Part shown: one piece after another, positions 1-8,846 of the stretch
Numbering within the stretch: the stretch's first letter is position 1
Layout of the letters: each line of letters opens with the position of its first letter
NCBI RefSeq assembly: GCF_902859875.1
Contig: NZ_CADIKF010000042.1
Coordinates: forward strand, 1 to 64,000
From: Paraburkholderia solisilvae
Lineage (GTDB): Bacteria; Pseudomonadota; Gammaproteobacteria; Burkholderiales; Burkholderiaceae
Length of the DNA stretch: 64,000 nt
Direction of reading: 5' to 3'
Notes under the pieces: generated by a model
The model's input: only the letters and a program-made list of their open reading frames with translations
What the model was told of the DNA's origin: nothing
Database searches by the model: none
Translations under genes and position numbers: made by a program

Positions 1-2004
1 CGCCGCTTGCAGTCGGCCGCCGCGCAGCGTGCGGCGCAAGACGGCGGCGCCGCTGCATCGGCAGGCGCGACCGGCACGGCAGACGCGGCAGCCGACGCCG
101 ACAGCGGCGGCGAGAACACGCTGATCGTCGAAGCGGGCACCGGCACCGGCAAGACCTATGCGTATCTCGTGCCGGCGATGCTGTGGGGCGGCAAGGTGAT
201 CGTCTCGACCGGCACCAAGCATCTGCAGGACCAGTTGTTCCAGCGCGATATCCCGACTGTGCGCGACGCGCTTGCGGTGCCCGTGTCGGTCGCGATGCTG
301 AAGGGCCGCGCGAACTACCTGTGCCACTACTACCTGCAGCGCACCGCGGACAACGGTCGTTTGCCGTCGCGCCAGGAGACGTCGTATCTGCAGGAGATCG
401 TGCGCTTCGCGAAGCTCACGCGCACCGGCGACAAGGCCGAACTCGCGAGCGTGCCGGAGACGGCCGCGGTCTGGTCGATGGTGACCTCCACGCGCGATAA
501 CTGCCTCGGCCAGGAATGCCCGCACTACAAGGAATGCTTCGTGATGCAGGCGCGCCGCGAAGCGCAGCAGGCCGATCTCGTCGTCGTGAATCACCATCTG
601 TTCTTCGCCGATATCATGCTGCGCGACACCGGCATGGCTGAACTGCTGCCCACCGCGAACACGGTCATCTTCGACGAAGCGCACCAGTTGCCGGAGACGG
701 CGACGCTCTTTTTCGGCGAGACGCTGTCCACCGCGCAGTTGCTCGAACTCGCGCGCGATTCCGTCGCGGAAGGTCTCGGCCATGCGCGCGATGCGCTCGA
801 CTGGGTCAAGCTCGGCGCCGCGCTCGAACGCGCGGCGCGCGATGTGCGCCTGACGTTCAAGGAAGATTCGCTGCGTGTGTCGGTCGGCCAGTTGCCGGAC
901 GATCATCCGCTGTTCGCCGCACTCGATGTACTGCAACGCGAGCTCGATGCGCTTGCCAACGCGCTTGGCGGGCAGGCGGAGCGCGCCGAATCGCTCGGTG
1001 CGTGTCTGCGGCGCGCGCGTGAATTGCAGGACCTGCTAGCGGGATGGACCGCGGCGCCCGACTCATCTGAGCGCGTCGAGCGCAATCCGGATGCCGGCGC
1101 GGGCAGCGGCGGCGACGCGCGCGAGCCAGCCGATCCGAACGAAAAAGTGCGCTGGATCGAGGTCTTTTCGCACACGGTGCAGTTGCACGAAACGCCGCTC
1201 TCGGTTGCGCCGATCTTCGCGAAGCAGCGCGCGGGCGTGCCGCGCGCGTGGGTGTTCACGTCGGCAACGCTGTCGGTGCGCGGCGACTTCACGCACTACG
1301 CGGCGCAAATGGGCCTGAATGCGCGCCGCTCGATGACGCTGCCAAGCCCTTTCGACTACGAGACACAAGGCTTGCTCTACGTGCCGCGCAATCTGCCGCA
1401 GCCATCGTCGCCGACCTTCACCGACGCGGTGTTCGACGCCGCGTTGCCGGCGATCGAAGCCGCCGGCGGCGGCGTGTTCATGTTGTGCACGACATTGCGC
1501 GCGGTCGACCGTATCGCGATGAAGCTGCGCGACACGATCGAAGCACGCGGCTGGAATATGCCGCTGCTCGTGCAGGGCGACGCGAGCCGTACCGAATTGC
1601 TCGAACGCTTTCGCGCGTATGGCAATGCGATTCTGGTCGGCAGTCAAAGCTTCTGGGAAGGTGTCGACGTGCGCGGCGATGCGCTGTCGCTCGTCGTGAT
1701 CGACAAGCTGCCGTTCGCGCCGCCCGACGACCCGGTGCTATCCGCGCGTCTGGATGCATTGACGAAGAAGGGGCTGAGTCCGTTCGCGGTCCATCAGTTG
1801 CCGCAAGCGGTGATCACGTTGAAGCAGGGCGCGGGGCGGTTGATTCGCGCGGAGACCGATCGCGGCGTGCTGATGATCTGCGATACGCGGCTCGTCGATA
1901 AGCCGTATGGCCGCCGCATCTGGCAAAGCCTGCCGCCGTTCAAACGCACGCGTGAAATGGATGTTGTGCGCGAGTTCTTCGCGGAGCGAACGCCGCGCGT
2001 TTAA
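1..2004 (+). CDS. ATP-dependent DNA helicase, DinG/YoaA (XPD-like) family, 5' end outside window
   Basis: Superfamily 2 iron-sulfur DNA helicase that unwinds damaged or branched DNA using ATP. The frame is open from base 1, so the N-terminus (Q-motif) is cut off by the window. Counting from the TTG at 7, Walker A (GTGTGKT) is at residues 44-50, four cysteines of the expected Fe-S cluster are at about 106, 166, 171 and 177, and the DEAH box is at 223-226. The C-terminal helicase motifs (SFWEGVD, QGAGRLIR) are near the end. Just before Walker A sits an Ala/Gly/Asp-rich stretch of about 30 residues that family members usually lack, apparently an in-frame low-complexity insertion. The gene ends in a convergent spacer with a shared terminator. 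The family is certain; DinG versus YoaA is not resolved. Confidence 0.93.
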   Translation, partial: RRLQSAAAQRAAQDGGAAASAGATGTADAAADADSGGENTLIVEAGTGTGKTYAYLVPAMLWGGKVIVSTGTKHLQDQLFQRDIPTVRDALAVPVSVAMLKGRANYLCHYYLQRTADNGRLPSRQETSYLQEIVRFAKLTRTGDKAELASVPETAAVWSMVTSTRDNCLGQECPHYKECFVMQARREAQQADLVVVNHHLFFADIMLRDTGMAELLPTANTVIFDEAHQLPETATLFFGETLSTAQLLELARDSVAEGLGHARDALDWVKLGAALERAARDVRLTFKEDSLRVSVGQLPDDHPLFAALDVLQRELDALANALGGQAERAESLGACLRRARELQDLLAGWTAAPDSSERVERNPDAGAGSGGDAREPADPNEKVRWIEVFSHTVQLHETPLSVAPIFAKQRAGVPRAWVFTSATLSVRGDFTHYAAQMGLNARRSMTLPSPFDYETQGLLYVPRNLPQPSSPTFTDAVFDAALPAIEAAGGGVFMLCTTLRAVDRIAMKLRDTIEARGWNMPLLVQGDASRTELLERFRAYGNAILVGSQSFWEGVDVRGDALSLVVIDKLPFAPPDDPVLSARLDALTKKGLSPFAVHQLPQAVITLKQGAGRLIRAETDRGVLMICDTRLVDKPYGRRIWQSLPPFKRTREMDVVREFFAERTPRV

Positions 2005-2080
2005 TATGCCGCGTGCATGCAGCACGATGCCCGTTCGATCGGCGTCTGAACGCGTAGCCAGAAACCGACGCTGCAAAGCA

Positions 2081-2114
2081 AAACGCCACGGAGTGGAATT
2101 CCGTGGCGTTTTTC
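2081..2114. terminator. Rho-independent terminator, probably bidirectional
   Basis: Perfect 12-bp inverted repeat (AAACGCCACGGA at 2081-2092, its complement at 2100-2111) with a 7-nt loop. A-rich and T-rich flanks suit both directions. It lies between the helicase gene (+) and the small lipoprotein gene (-). Confidence 0.85.
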
Positions 2115-2184
2115 CTGTTGTGTGCGGCAGACCCGCGCGGTCTGTCCGCACAGGCTCGCCGGACAGCGAGCCCTTCGCTACAGC

Positions 2185-2484
2185 TTACTGGCTTGCGCCC
2201 GAAGCCGGAGCTGCTGCCGAAGCACCAGCGTCCGAAGCGGCAGCGCCTGCGTCCGAAGCAGCAGTCGAAGCCGAAGCAGCAGCGTCGCTCGCAGCAGCAG
2301 CAGCGCCCGAAGCGGCAGCAGCCGAATCCGAAGCGGCAGCGCCGGCGTCCGAAGCAGCAGCGGCCGGTGCCGATGCGGCAGCCGAGTCGCTAGCAGCCGA
2401 CGACGATGCAGAGTTGTCGCTCTTGCTGCACGCAGCAAGTGCCATAGCCGCCAACAGAGATGCTACGAGGAGGGATTTCTTCAT
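2185..2484 (-). CDS. Small alanine/serine-rich lipoprotein
   Basis: A 99-residue exported protein. It starts MKKSLL, has a hydrophobic signal segment and a lipobox LAAC with the lipidated cysteine at residue 19, so it should be anchored to a membrane after signal peptidase II cleavage. The rest is almost only Ala, Ser, Asp, Gly, Pro and Thr in loose repeats such as ASDAGAAASDS, with no recognisable domain. The ATG at 2484 is preferred over the GTG at 2490 because an AAGGA ribosome-binding site lies 7 nt upstream of it. Function unknown. Similar Ala-rich small lipoproteins are common in Burkholderia. Confidence 0.8.
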   Translation of the reverse strand: MKKSLLVASLLAAMALAACSKSDNSASSSAASDSAAASAPAAAASDAGAAASDSAAAASGAAAAASDAAASASTAASDAGAAASDAGASAAAPASGASQ

Positions 2485-2715
2485 GATCACGTCCTTTTAT
2501 GGTTAAAGGTAAGCAACAGCGCAATTTTACCGGTAATGTGCTCTAACACCGACCCGGGCCGCTGGTGGAGACGCACTTCATGAGCGTGAATCTTTCCCGT
2601 ACGGCTTGGGCGGAAATTATATGCACTTTCGTATCTGCAGTCGACAAATCCGGGGCCAATACGTTGTAGTTCCCAGACAAAATCCCGCGATTTCGGTATA
2701 TCAAGCGGCGAAATC

Positions 2716-3975
2716 TTATCCCAGTTCGCCTACCTGTATCCAGCCCGCACAATACCACTCGTGAACTCGTGCTGTCATCGACGGAAGGCTCGAGAGTGTT
2801 ACAAAGCGTTTCGCACTCAGACGGCGTTGATTGGCCAGTTCCGTGACCCATGTTTTAGCGCCTGAGAGCGCGTTTTCCTCGCCATTCAGATAGTACGCAC
2901 GCCGGTCGTAGAGCAGCACGGTTTTACGGTCCAGACGAATCCCGGCACGGGCGGCCTGCTGGATGAAACGCATCTCGTCGAGCGGACGCTTCGGCGCATC
3001 GAATACCACGCTTGGCTTCGGCTCGCTGAGATACGCGCCGAGAAACGACGCGACGTCCGCATCGTTCCATCTGACTTTAGCAAGGATCGCGCCCACCTTT
3101 TCGACGAGCGCGGCCGGCACTTCGGCCGGCTGCGTAACGGCCGGCTGCTGCGGGTCGCGATAGCGCGCCGATGAAACGTTTGCGTCTTCCTGCCTTTCGG
3201 CGAGGTGATATAGAAATTGAGCTGTAAGCTCGGTCGCGGTAGGCGCGCGAAAGCCGATTGAACAGGTCATGCATTCGCCCTGCGCGATGCCGTCATGGGC
3301 GATATGCGGCGGCAGATACAGCATGTCGCCGGGCTCGAGAAGCCATTCGGTGTCGGGTTCAAAGCGTTGTAGAACTTTCAACGGCAAGCCGGGCTCGAGC
3401 GTGAGGTCGCGCTGCGCGCCGATGCGCCACAGACGCTTGCCATGCACCTGCAGCAAAAACACATCGTAGGAGTCGAAGTGCGGGCCGACGCCGCCGCCAT
3501 CGGTCGCGTAGGACATCATCAGGTCGTCGAGCCGCGCGTCCGGCACGAAGCGAAAGCGCTCGAGCAGCGTGCGCGCACGCTCGTCGTGCAGATCGACGCC
3601 TTGCACGAGCAACGTCCATGCGCGCCGTTTCACTGACGGCAGTTCATCCGGTGCGAACGGGCCATGCTCGAGCGCCCACTTTTTGCGCGCATGCGTGATG
3701 AGTCGGCTCTCGACGTCATCGCGATCGGCGAGTGCGAACAGTTCATCGCGCGTGAGCGGCGATGCGAGGCCGGGCATCGCACCGCGGATCAACAGGGGTT
3801 TTTTCTGCCAGTAGCGGCGCATGAATTGCGCCGGACTCAGATTGCCCAGCAGCGGCGTCGGCAGGTCGGGCGCGGGCGGCGCGAGCGCATGCGCAGCGCG
3901 ATTCTGCAGCGGTTGATGCGAGGAAATCCGGGCTGAACCTGGGCTGCCCGGTTGGGCATGGGGCCGCTTGGGCAT
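2716..3975 (-). CDS. JmjC-domain 2-oxoglutarate/Fe(II) oxygenase, ribosomal oxygenase (YcfD/RoxA) type
   Basis: Cupin-fold oxygenase of 419 residues. The best-known relatives hydroxylate an arginine of ribosomal protein L16. The family core is seen: the iron ligands H166 and D168 in GPHFDSYD and a third histidine in PPHIAH (H227), with the substrate-channel segment FLLQVHGKRLWRIG between. An N-terminal PLLGNLSPAQFMRRYWQKKP block and a C-terminal winged-helix-like part are typical of YcfD. I start at MPKRPHAQ (ATG at 3975), because the longer frame would overlap the divergent FKBP promoter and start codon. It is divergent from the FKBP gene, sharing a 32-bp spacer. Family confidence is high; the L16 substrate is inferred from homologues. 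Confidence 0.88.
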   Translation of the reverse strand: MPKRPHAQPGSPGSARISSHQPLQNRAAHALAPPAPDLPTPLLGNLSPAQFMRRYWQKKPLLIRGAMPGLASPLTRDELFALADRDDVESRLITHARKKWALEHGPFAPDELPSVKRRAWTLLVQGVDLHDERARTLLERFRFVPDARLDDLMMSYATDGGGVGPHFDSYDVFLLQVHGKRLWRIGAQRDLTLEPGLPLKVLQRFEPDTEWLLEPGDMLYLPPHIAHDGIAQGECMTCSIGFRAPTATELTAQFLYHLAERQEDANVSSARYRDPQQPAVTQPAEVPAALVEKVGAILAKVRWNDADVASFLGAYLSEPKPSVVFDAPKRPLDEMRFIQQAARAGIRLDRKTVLLYDRRAYYLNGEENALSGAKTWVTELANQRRLSAKRFVTLSSLPSMTARVHEWYCAGWIQVGELG

Positions 3976-3977
3976 CG

Positions 3978-3983
3978 TATAAT
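3978..3983 (+). promoter_or_regulatory. -10 box TATAAT of the FKBP gene
   Basis: Perfect TATAAT 24 bp before the FKBP start codon. A weak TTGGGC at 3952-3957 is the only -35 candidate and its spacing is long (20 bp). It lies immediately upstream of the divergent oxygenase start. Confidence 0.55.
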
Positions 3984-4007
3984 AGGTGCGGTAATCTGGA
4001 GAAACGA

Positions 4008-4553
4008 ATGAAGATCGCAAAGAACACCGTCGTATCGGTCGCCTACAAGCTATCGGATGCGCAAGGCAATCTGATCGAGGAGAGCGACGAGCCGATGGTC
4101 TATCTGCACGGCGGCTATGATGGCACGTTCCCCAAGATCGAGGAAGAGCTGGACGGCCGTGAGCCCGGTTTCCAGACCCAGATCCAGCTCGCGCCGCAAG
4201 ACGCGTTCGGCGAGTACGATCCCGAACTCGTGAAGGTCGAACCGCGCGATCGCTTTCCCGAGCCGCTCGAAGTCGGCATGCAGTTCGAAGGCACGCCGGA
4301 AGAAGGCGACGAAGATCTCGATACGATGATCTACACGGTGACCGATGTCGCCGAAGACAAGGTGGTGCTCGACGGCAATCATCCGCTGGCGGGCATGGCG
4401 CTGCGTTTCGCGCTGACGGTCAAGGAAGTGCGCGAAGCCACCGAAGACGAAATCGAGCACGAGCATGCGCATGGCGCGGACGGCCTCGAAGTGCTTGACG
4501 GCGATGACGAGGACGACGACCTCGATCCGAAGTCAGGCCCCACGCTGCACTGA
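4008..4553 (+). CDS. FKBP-type peptidyl-prolyl cis-trans isomerase, SlyD-like
   Basis: Cytoplasmic prolyl isomerase/chaperone of 181 residues. The split FKBP domain is visible: N-terminal MKIAKNTVVSVAYKL, the YLHGGYDG loop, an inserted IF (chaperone) domain around residues 70-130, and NHPLAGMALRFALTVKEVR returning to the FKBP fold. The tail is rich in His, Glu and Asp (EHEHAHG, then DGDDEDDDLD), acidic like SlyD tails but without the long Cys/His metal-binding tail of E. coli SlyD. Preceded by a TATAAT box and a GGAGA ribosome-binding site. Confidence 0.93.
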   Translation: MKIAKNTVVSVAYKLSDAQGNLIEESDEPMVYLHGGYDGTFPKIEEELDGREPGFQTQIQLAPQDAFGEYDPELVKVEPRDRFPEPLEVGMQFEGTPEEGDEDLDTMIYTVTDVAEDKVVLDGNHPLAGMALRFALTVKEVREATEDEIEHEHAHGADGLEVLDGDDEDDDLDPKSGPTLH

Positions 4554-4577
4554 TTCTGCCGGCGCACCCGTTCCCAT

Positions 4578-4646
4578 CGAAGGGGACGAAGTGGACGATC
4601 CGGGCTCGCGCCCGCTGCCATCGACCGCTTCGTCCCCTTCGCTTTT
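4578..4646 (+). terminator. Possible long-loop terminator after the FKBP gene
   Basis: 14-bp inverted repeat (CGAAGGGGACGAAG at 4578-4591 and its complement at 4628-4641) followed by CTTTTG. The loop is 36 nt, so the assignment is tentative. Confidence 0.45.
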
Positions 4647-4771
4647 GTGCGGCGTTCGGTGACATGCCGCTTATCGAGGCGGCGTGTCGTTGCTGCGGTG
4701 GGTGCGATGGGGCCCCGGTGCATGCGATGGACTGCGCGTCCCACATGCGCCCGTAGGCGGCGCGCGGACCT

Positions 4772-5983
4772 TTACGGCGTGCCCGGTTGCGGCTGCGGCG
4801 GTTCCGGCAAGAGCGGCGGCAAGTCCGACGCGGGCGAAAACTCGGGCACCGCGGGCATCGGTTCGGGCAGCGGATTGGCGTTGTCGTTGCGCGCCGGCAG
4901 CGACGGCGGCGGCAGCAGCGGCAGGTCTTTCGGCACATCGCGCACGCTGACGCGAAACGGCGGACGATGCGCGAAGTCCGCGTCGATCTGAATCCACTGG
5001 GTCAGGCGATTGCGCGGCGCGATCGCGATGCGCGTGAGGTTCGTCACCAGCGCGCCCTTGTCGTTGCGCAACGGCTGGTCGATCGTAAAGCCGCCGCGCA
5101 CTGTCTCGTCGTCCTGATGAATTACCAGCACCGGCCCGCGAAAGGTTTCGGCGAGCTTCACGAGGCTGCGCTTGAATTCCAGAAAGCCGTCGCGCGGCTT
5201 GTGCTCGAAGCGCAGCCACGCGAAGCGCTCCCGCCGCTCATAGCGCTCCGGATCGAAATCGCCCTGGACGAACACGACAATCGCCTTCGCGTCGCGCCGC
5301 TTCGCGTACTCGGCCGCGTGGTCGAGCCAGAACGCGTTCGCGAATACACGGTCTTCGAATTCGCCGTTACGGCCGCCCGCGGTCAGGTAGTGATTGTTCG
5401 GGCTCGGCGCGTTCAGACCGACGAACACCGTATCGCCAAGTTGCCAGCGTACGTTTTCGCGATACGTGCGAAAGCGCGACACGTCACTTTCGCGCGCGAG
5501 CGGCAGCGGGTTCTGACCCATCGATGACGCATCGGTAAAGAGCGTCTGCCGCAACTGGTCGAGACGTTCGACCGGATCGAATCCGCCGGCCGCGGCGCTG
5601 CTGCAATCGGTCCAGTCATGCTGGCCGGGGATAAACACGAGCGCGGGCCTCGACGCCTGCAGCAACGCCTCACGCGTTTCATAGAGCGAATCGCGGCAGG
5701 GTTCGCTGGCGCTTTTCAGATTGCCGTCGTAGACGATAAACGCAATCTGCGGATCGCGGCCGATCGCATCGATCAGACGTTGCGTCGGTGCTTCGTCGGC
5801 GGCGCTATGCAGCGTGCCGGTGAGCACCGCGAACGCGTAGTGCGCAGACGCGGCGTGCGCGGCGAGCGGCGCCTCGCCTATCCATGCCAGCGACGCGGCA
5901 GCGAGTGCCGCGCGCCACGCCGCCGCGCGCCACGCGGGCCGCGCGCGTTCAGCGCTGCGCATCCGGCGCCGCTGCCAGCTCAT
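4772..5983 (-). CDS. Exported metallophosphoesterase-like protein of unknown function
   Basis: Protein of about 400 residues with an N-terminal signal-like segment (Arg-rich, then AALAAASLAWIG and an AHA cleavage region). The body looks like a calcineurin-like phosphoesterase (VYDGNLKS, FIPGQHDWTD, VFVGLNAPSPNNHY, VLVIHQDDE), but the usual GNHD and GHxH motifs appear only as GQHDW and IHQDD, so catalysis cannot be assumed. The C-terminus is a Pro-rich tail (LLPPPSLPARN, LLPEPPQPQP). The start is uncertain: ATG at 5983 overlaps mutS by 35 bp; ATG at 5962 overlaps by 14 bp and also leaves a signal peptide. Same strand as mutS, so probably co-transcribed. Confidence 0.72.
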   Translation of the reverse strand: MSWQRRRMRSAERARPAWRAAAWRAALAAASLAWIGEAPLAAHAASAHYAFAVLTGTLHSAADEAPTQRLIDAIGRDPQIAFIVYDGNLKSASEPCRDSLYETREALLQASRPALVFIPGQHDWTDCSSAAAGGFDPVERLDQLRQTLFTDASSMGQNPLPLARESDVSRFRTYRENVRWQLGDTVFVGLNAPSPNNHYLTAGGRNGEFEDRVFANAFWLDHAAEYAKRRDAKAIVVFVQGDFDPERYERRERFAWLRFEHKPRDGFLEFKRSLVKLAETFRGPVLVIHQDDETVRGGFTIDQPLRNDKGALVTNLTRIAIAPRNRLTQWIQIDADFAHRPPFRVSVRDVPKDLPLLPPPSLPARNDNANPLPEPMPAVPEFSPASDLPPLLPEPPQPQPGTP

Positions 5984-8696
5984 GCAATTCGTAAAGCAGA
6001 TCGAGCGCGTCGCGCGGGCGCAGCCCGTTCGGGTCGATCGCGCGCAGGCGTTCGACGATCGCGTCGCTGGCCGGATCGGACAGCGCGGCGGCGCTGTCGG
6101 GCTGATCGTCGTCGTCCGCGTCCTGCAGGAGCGGAGGCGGCGCGAACAGGTCCAGTTGCGGCGCGGGTTGCGCGGCGGACTGCTGTTCGAGATGGGCGAG
6201 ATGCTTGCGCGCCGCGCGAATCACCGCAGCCGGCACGCCGGCCAGTTGCGCGACCTGCAGCCCGTAGCTCTGATTCGCCGGCCCCTCGTTGACCGCATGC
6301 AGGAACACGATGCCGTGACCATGCTCGACTGCGGACAGATGCACGTTGGCGGCCTGCGCGAACTCGGCCGGCAACTGCGTGAGCTCGAAGTAGTGGGTCG
6401 CGAAGAGCGTATGGCAGCCGTTGTGCGCGAGCAGATGCCGCGCGATCGCCCATGCGAGCGCGAGGCCGTCGAAGGTCGACGTACCGCGGCCGATTTCATC
6501 CATCAGCACGAGGCTTTGCGGGCTCGCGTCGTTGAGAATCGCGGCGGCTTCGGTCATCTCGACCATGAAGGTCGAGCGGCCGCCGGCCAGGTCGTCGGCC
6601 GCGCCGATGCGCGTGAAGATGCGGTCGATCGGGCCAAACGATGCGCGCCGCGCCGGCACATAGCTGCCGACGTAGGCCATCAGCGCGATCAGCGCGGTTT
6701 GCCGCATGAAGGTCGACTTGCCGCCCATGTTCGGGCCGGTGATCAGCAGCAGCTTGCGCTCGGTGGAGAGCAGACAGTCGTTCGCGATGAACTGCTCGAC
6801 CTGTGCTTCCACCACCGGGTGCCGCCCCTGTTCGATATCGATGCCGCCGGTCGGTTCGAACGACGGCGCAACCCAGTCGAGCGCGCGCGCACGCTCCGCG
6901 AACGTGACGAGCAGATCCAGTTCGGCGAGCGCGCCGGCCACGCGTTGACAGTCCGCGATATACGGCAATAGCGACTGCAGCAGCGCGTCGTACAGCGACT
7001 TTTCGCGTGCGAGCGCGCGCTCCTGCGCGGACAGCGCCTTGTCCTCGAACGTTTTCAGTTCGGGCGTGATGTAGCGCTCGGCGTTCTTCAGCGTCTGGCG
7101 GCGCCGATAGTCGTCGGGCACCTTGTCGGTCTGGCCGCGCGTGACTTCGATATAGAAGCCGTGCACCTTGTTGTACTCGACGCGCAGATTGCCGATGCCA
7201 GTACGCGCGCGCTCGCGCGTTTCGAGGTCGATCAGGAACTGGCCGCAGTTTTCGGAGATATCGCGCAGTTCGTCGAGCTCCGCGTCGTAGCCGCGCGCGA
7301 TCACGCCGCCGTCGCGAATCATTGCCGCGGGCTCGGGGGCGACCGCGCGCGACAGCAGGTCGACGCACGCGGCCGGCGGTTCGAGCGCGGCATCGACGCG
7401 CGCGAGCGAATTCGCATTCGCGGCTACGCTCGCCAGCTGCGCGCGCAGCTCGGGCAGTGCGATGAAGGTGTCGCGCAGGCTCGACAGATCGCGCGGCCGC
7501 GCGGACAGCAGCGCGAGCCGGCCGGTGATGCGTTCGATATCCGAGATTTGCCGCAGTGCGCCGCGCAAGGTGTCGATGCTGGTGGCGGGATTCAGTTGTG
7601 CGGACGCGTCGAGCAGCGCGCCGATGGCCTGCTGACGCGCCTGCGCATACGACGCATCGCGCGGCGGATGATGCAGCCAATGCCGCAACAGGCGGCTGCC
7701 CATCGTCGTGCAGCAGGTGTCGAGCAGCGAGCAGAGCGTCGGCGATTCGGTGCCGCGCAGCGTCTCGGTCAGCTCGAGGTTGCGCCGCGTGGCGGGATCG
7801 AGACCGATGTATTCGGATTCCAGCTCGACCTTCAGGCTGCGCACATGCCGCAACTGCTGGCCTTGCGTGGACGCCGCGTAGAGCAGCAGCGCACCGGCCG
7901 CGCCGCATGCGCAGGTGAGCGTTTGCGCGCCGAAGCCGTCGAGGCTTGCGACATCGAGTTGATCGCAAAGCCGTTGCTTGCCCGACGTCATGTCGAAATG
8001 CCAGCCCGGCGCGCGCGTGAGCCTGACGCTGCCGGCCGGCGGCGCCCAGGCATTCGCGTCGGACACGGGCGCATCGGCGACCAGGATCTCGGCCGGACGG
8101 ATCCGCTCGAGCGCGGCGGCGACGCCGTCCGGCGCGACCTCCGCGAGACGCAGCGCGCCGCTCGCGAGATTGAGCCACGCGAGACCGACCGTCGTCGCGA
8201 CGCCGCGCCGGTTGTGCGCGACGCACACGGCCATCAGATACACATCGCTTTTATCGGACAGCAGTGCGGCGTCGGTCAGCGTGCCCGGCGTGACGACGCG
8301 CACGACCTTGCGCTCGACCGGCCCTTTCGACGTGGCCGGGTCGCCGATCTGTTCGCAGATCGCCACCGATTCGCCAAGCTTCACGAGCTTCGCGAGATAC
8401 TGTTCGACCGAATGGTGAGGGACGCCCGCCATCTTGATCGGCGTGCCCGCCGACGCGCCGCGCTGCGTCAGTGTGAGATCGAGCAGCCGCGCGGCTTTTT
8501 CCGCATCGTCGAAGAAGAGTTCGTAGAAGTCGCCCATCCGGTAGAAAACGAGCGTGCCAGGGTGCTCGCTTTTGATGCGCAGGTATTGCTGCATCATTGG
8601 CGTATGCGCGGCATCGGGCGCTGCGCCCGCGCCGCCGCGCGGCGGGGTTCCGGATGCTCCAGGTGCTTCGTCAGCGGCTGCGATTTGAATGCCCAT
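5949..8696 (-). CDS. mutS: DNA mismatch repair protein MutS
   Basis: Mismatch-recognition ATPase, 915 residues (family norm about 850-900). The N-terminal mismatch-binding domain carries the Phe-x-Glu signature in GDFYELFF (about residue 56), after a disordered Ala/Gly/Pro-rich leader of about 30 residues. The ATPase core has GPNMGGKST near residue 655, the DEIGRGTSTFDG block and the ATHYFELT segment. The tail contains a short acidic stretch (DADDDDQPD). The start at MGIQIAAAD matches Burkholderia-type MutS with its variable leader. It overlaps the downstream exported-protein gene. Confidence 0.98.
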   Translation of the reverse strand: MGIQIAAADEAPGASGTPPRGGAGAAPDAAHTPMMQQYLRIKSEHPGTLVFYRMGDFYELFFDDAEKAARLLDLTLTQRGASAGTPIKMAGVPHHSVEQYLAKLVKLGESVAICEQIGDPATSKGPVERKVVRVVTPGTLTDAALLSDKSDVYLMAVCVAHNRRGVATTVGLAWLNLASGALRLAEVAPDGVAAALERIRPAEILVADAPVSDANAWAPPAGSVRLTRAPGWHFDMTSGKQRLCDQLDVASLDGFGAQTLTCACGAAGALLLYAASTQGQQLRHVRSLKVELESEYIGLDPATRRNLELTETLRGTESPTLCSLLDTCCTTMGSRLLRHWLHHPPRDASYAQARQQAIGALLDASAQLNPATSIDTLRGALRQISDIERITGRLALLSARPRDLSSLRDTFIALPELRAQLASVAANANSLARVDAALEPPAACVDLLSRAVAPEPAAMIRDGGVIARGYDAELDELRDISENCGQFLIDLETRERARTGIGNLRVEYNKVHGFYIEVTRGQTDKVPDDYRRRQTLKNAERYITPELKTFEDKALSAQERALAREKSLYDALLQSLLPYIADCQRVAGALAELDLLVTFAERARALDWVAPSFEPTGGIDIEQGRHPVVEAQVEQFIANDCLLSTERKLLLITGPNMGGKSTFMRQTALIALMAYVGSYVPARRASFGPIDRIFTRIGAADDLAGGRSTFMVEMTEAAAILNDASPQSLVLMDEIGRGTSTFDGLALAWAIARHLLAHNGCHTLFATHYFELTQLPAEFAQAANVHLSAVEHGHGIVFLHAVNEGPANQSYGLQVAQLAGVPAAVIRAARKHLAHLEQQSAAQPAPQLDLFAPPPLLQDADDDDQPDSAAALSDPASDAIVERLRAIDPNGLRPRDALDLLYELHELAAAPDAQR

Positions 8697-8846
8697 CCTC
8701 GGTGTCTTTGGTGCGTTGCGGTTCAGGGCGTGAGTTTAACCCTTCGGCAAGCGATGTGAAGCTGGCCGAACGGCCAGGGTCCTGTCACGCGTTCATGCGG
8801 CGGTATGGCGGCACGGCGGTGCTGAGTCGCCCACCCGAGCGTCTGC

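Noticed and set aside
7161..8759. A 532-codon plus-strand frame opposite mutS
   Set aside because: Antisense shadow of the well-supported mutS gene.
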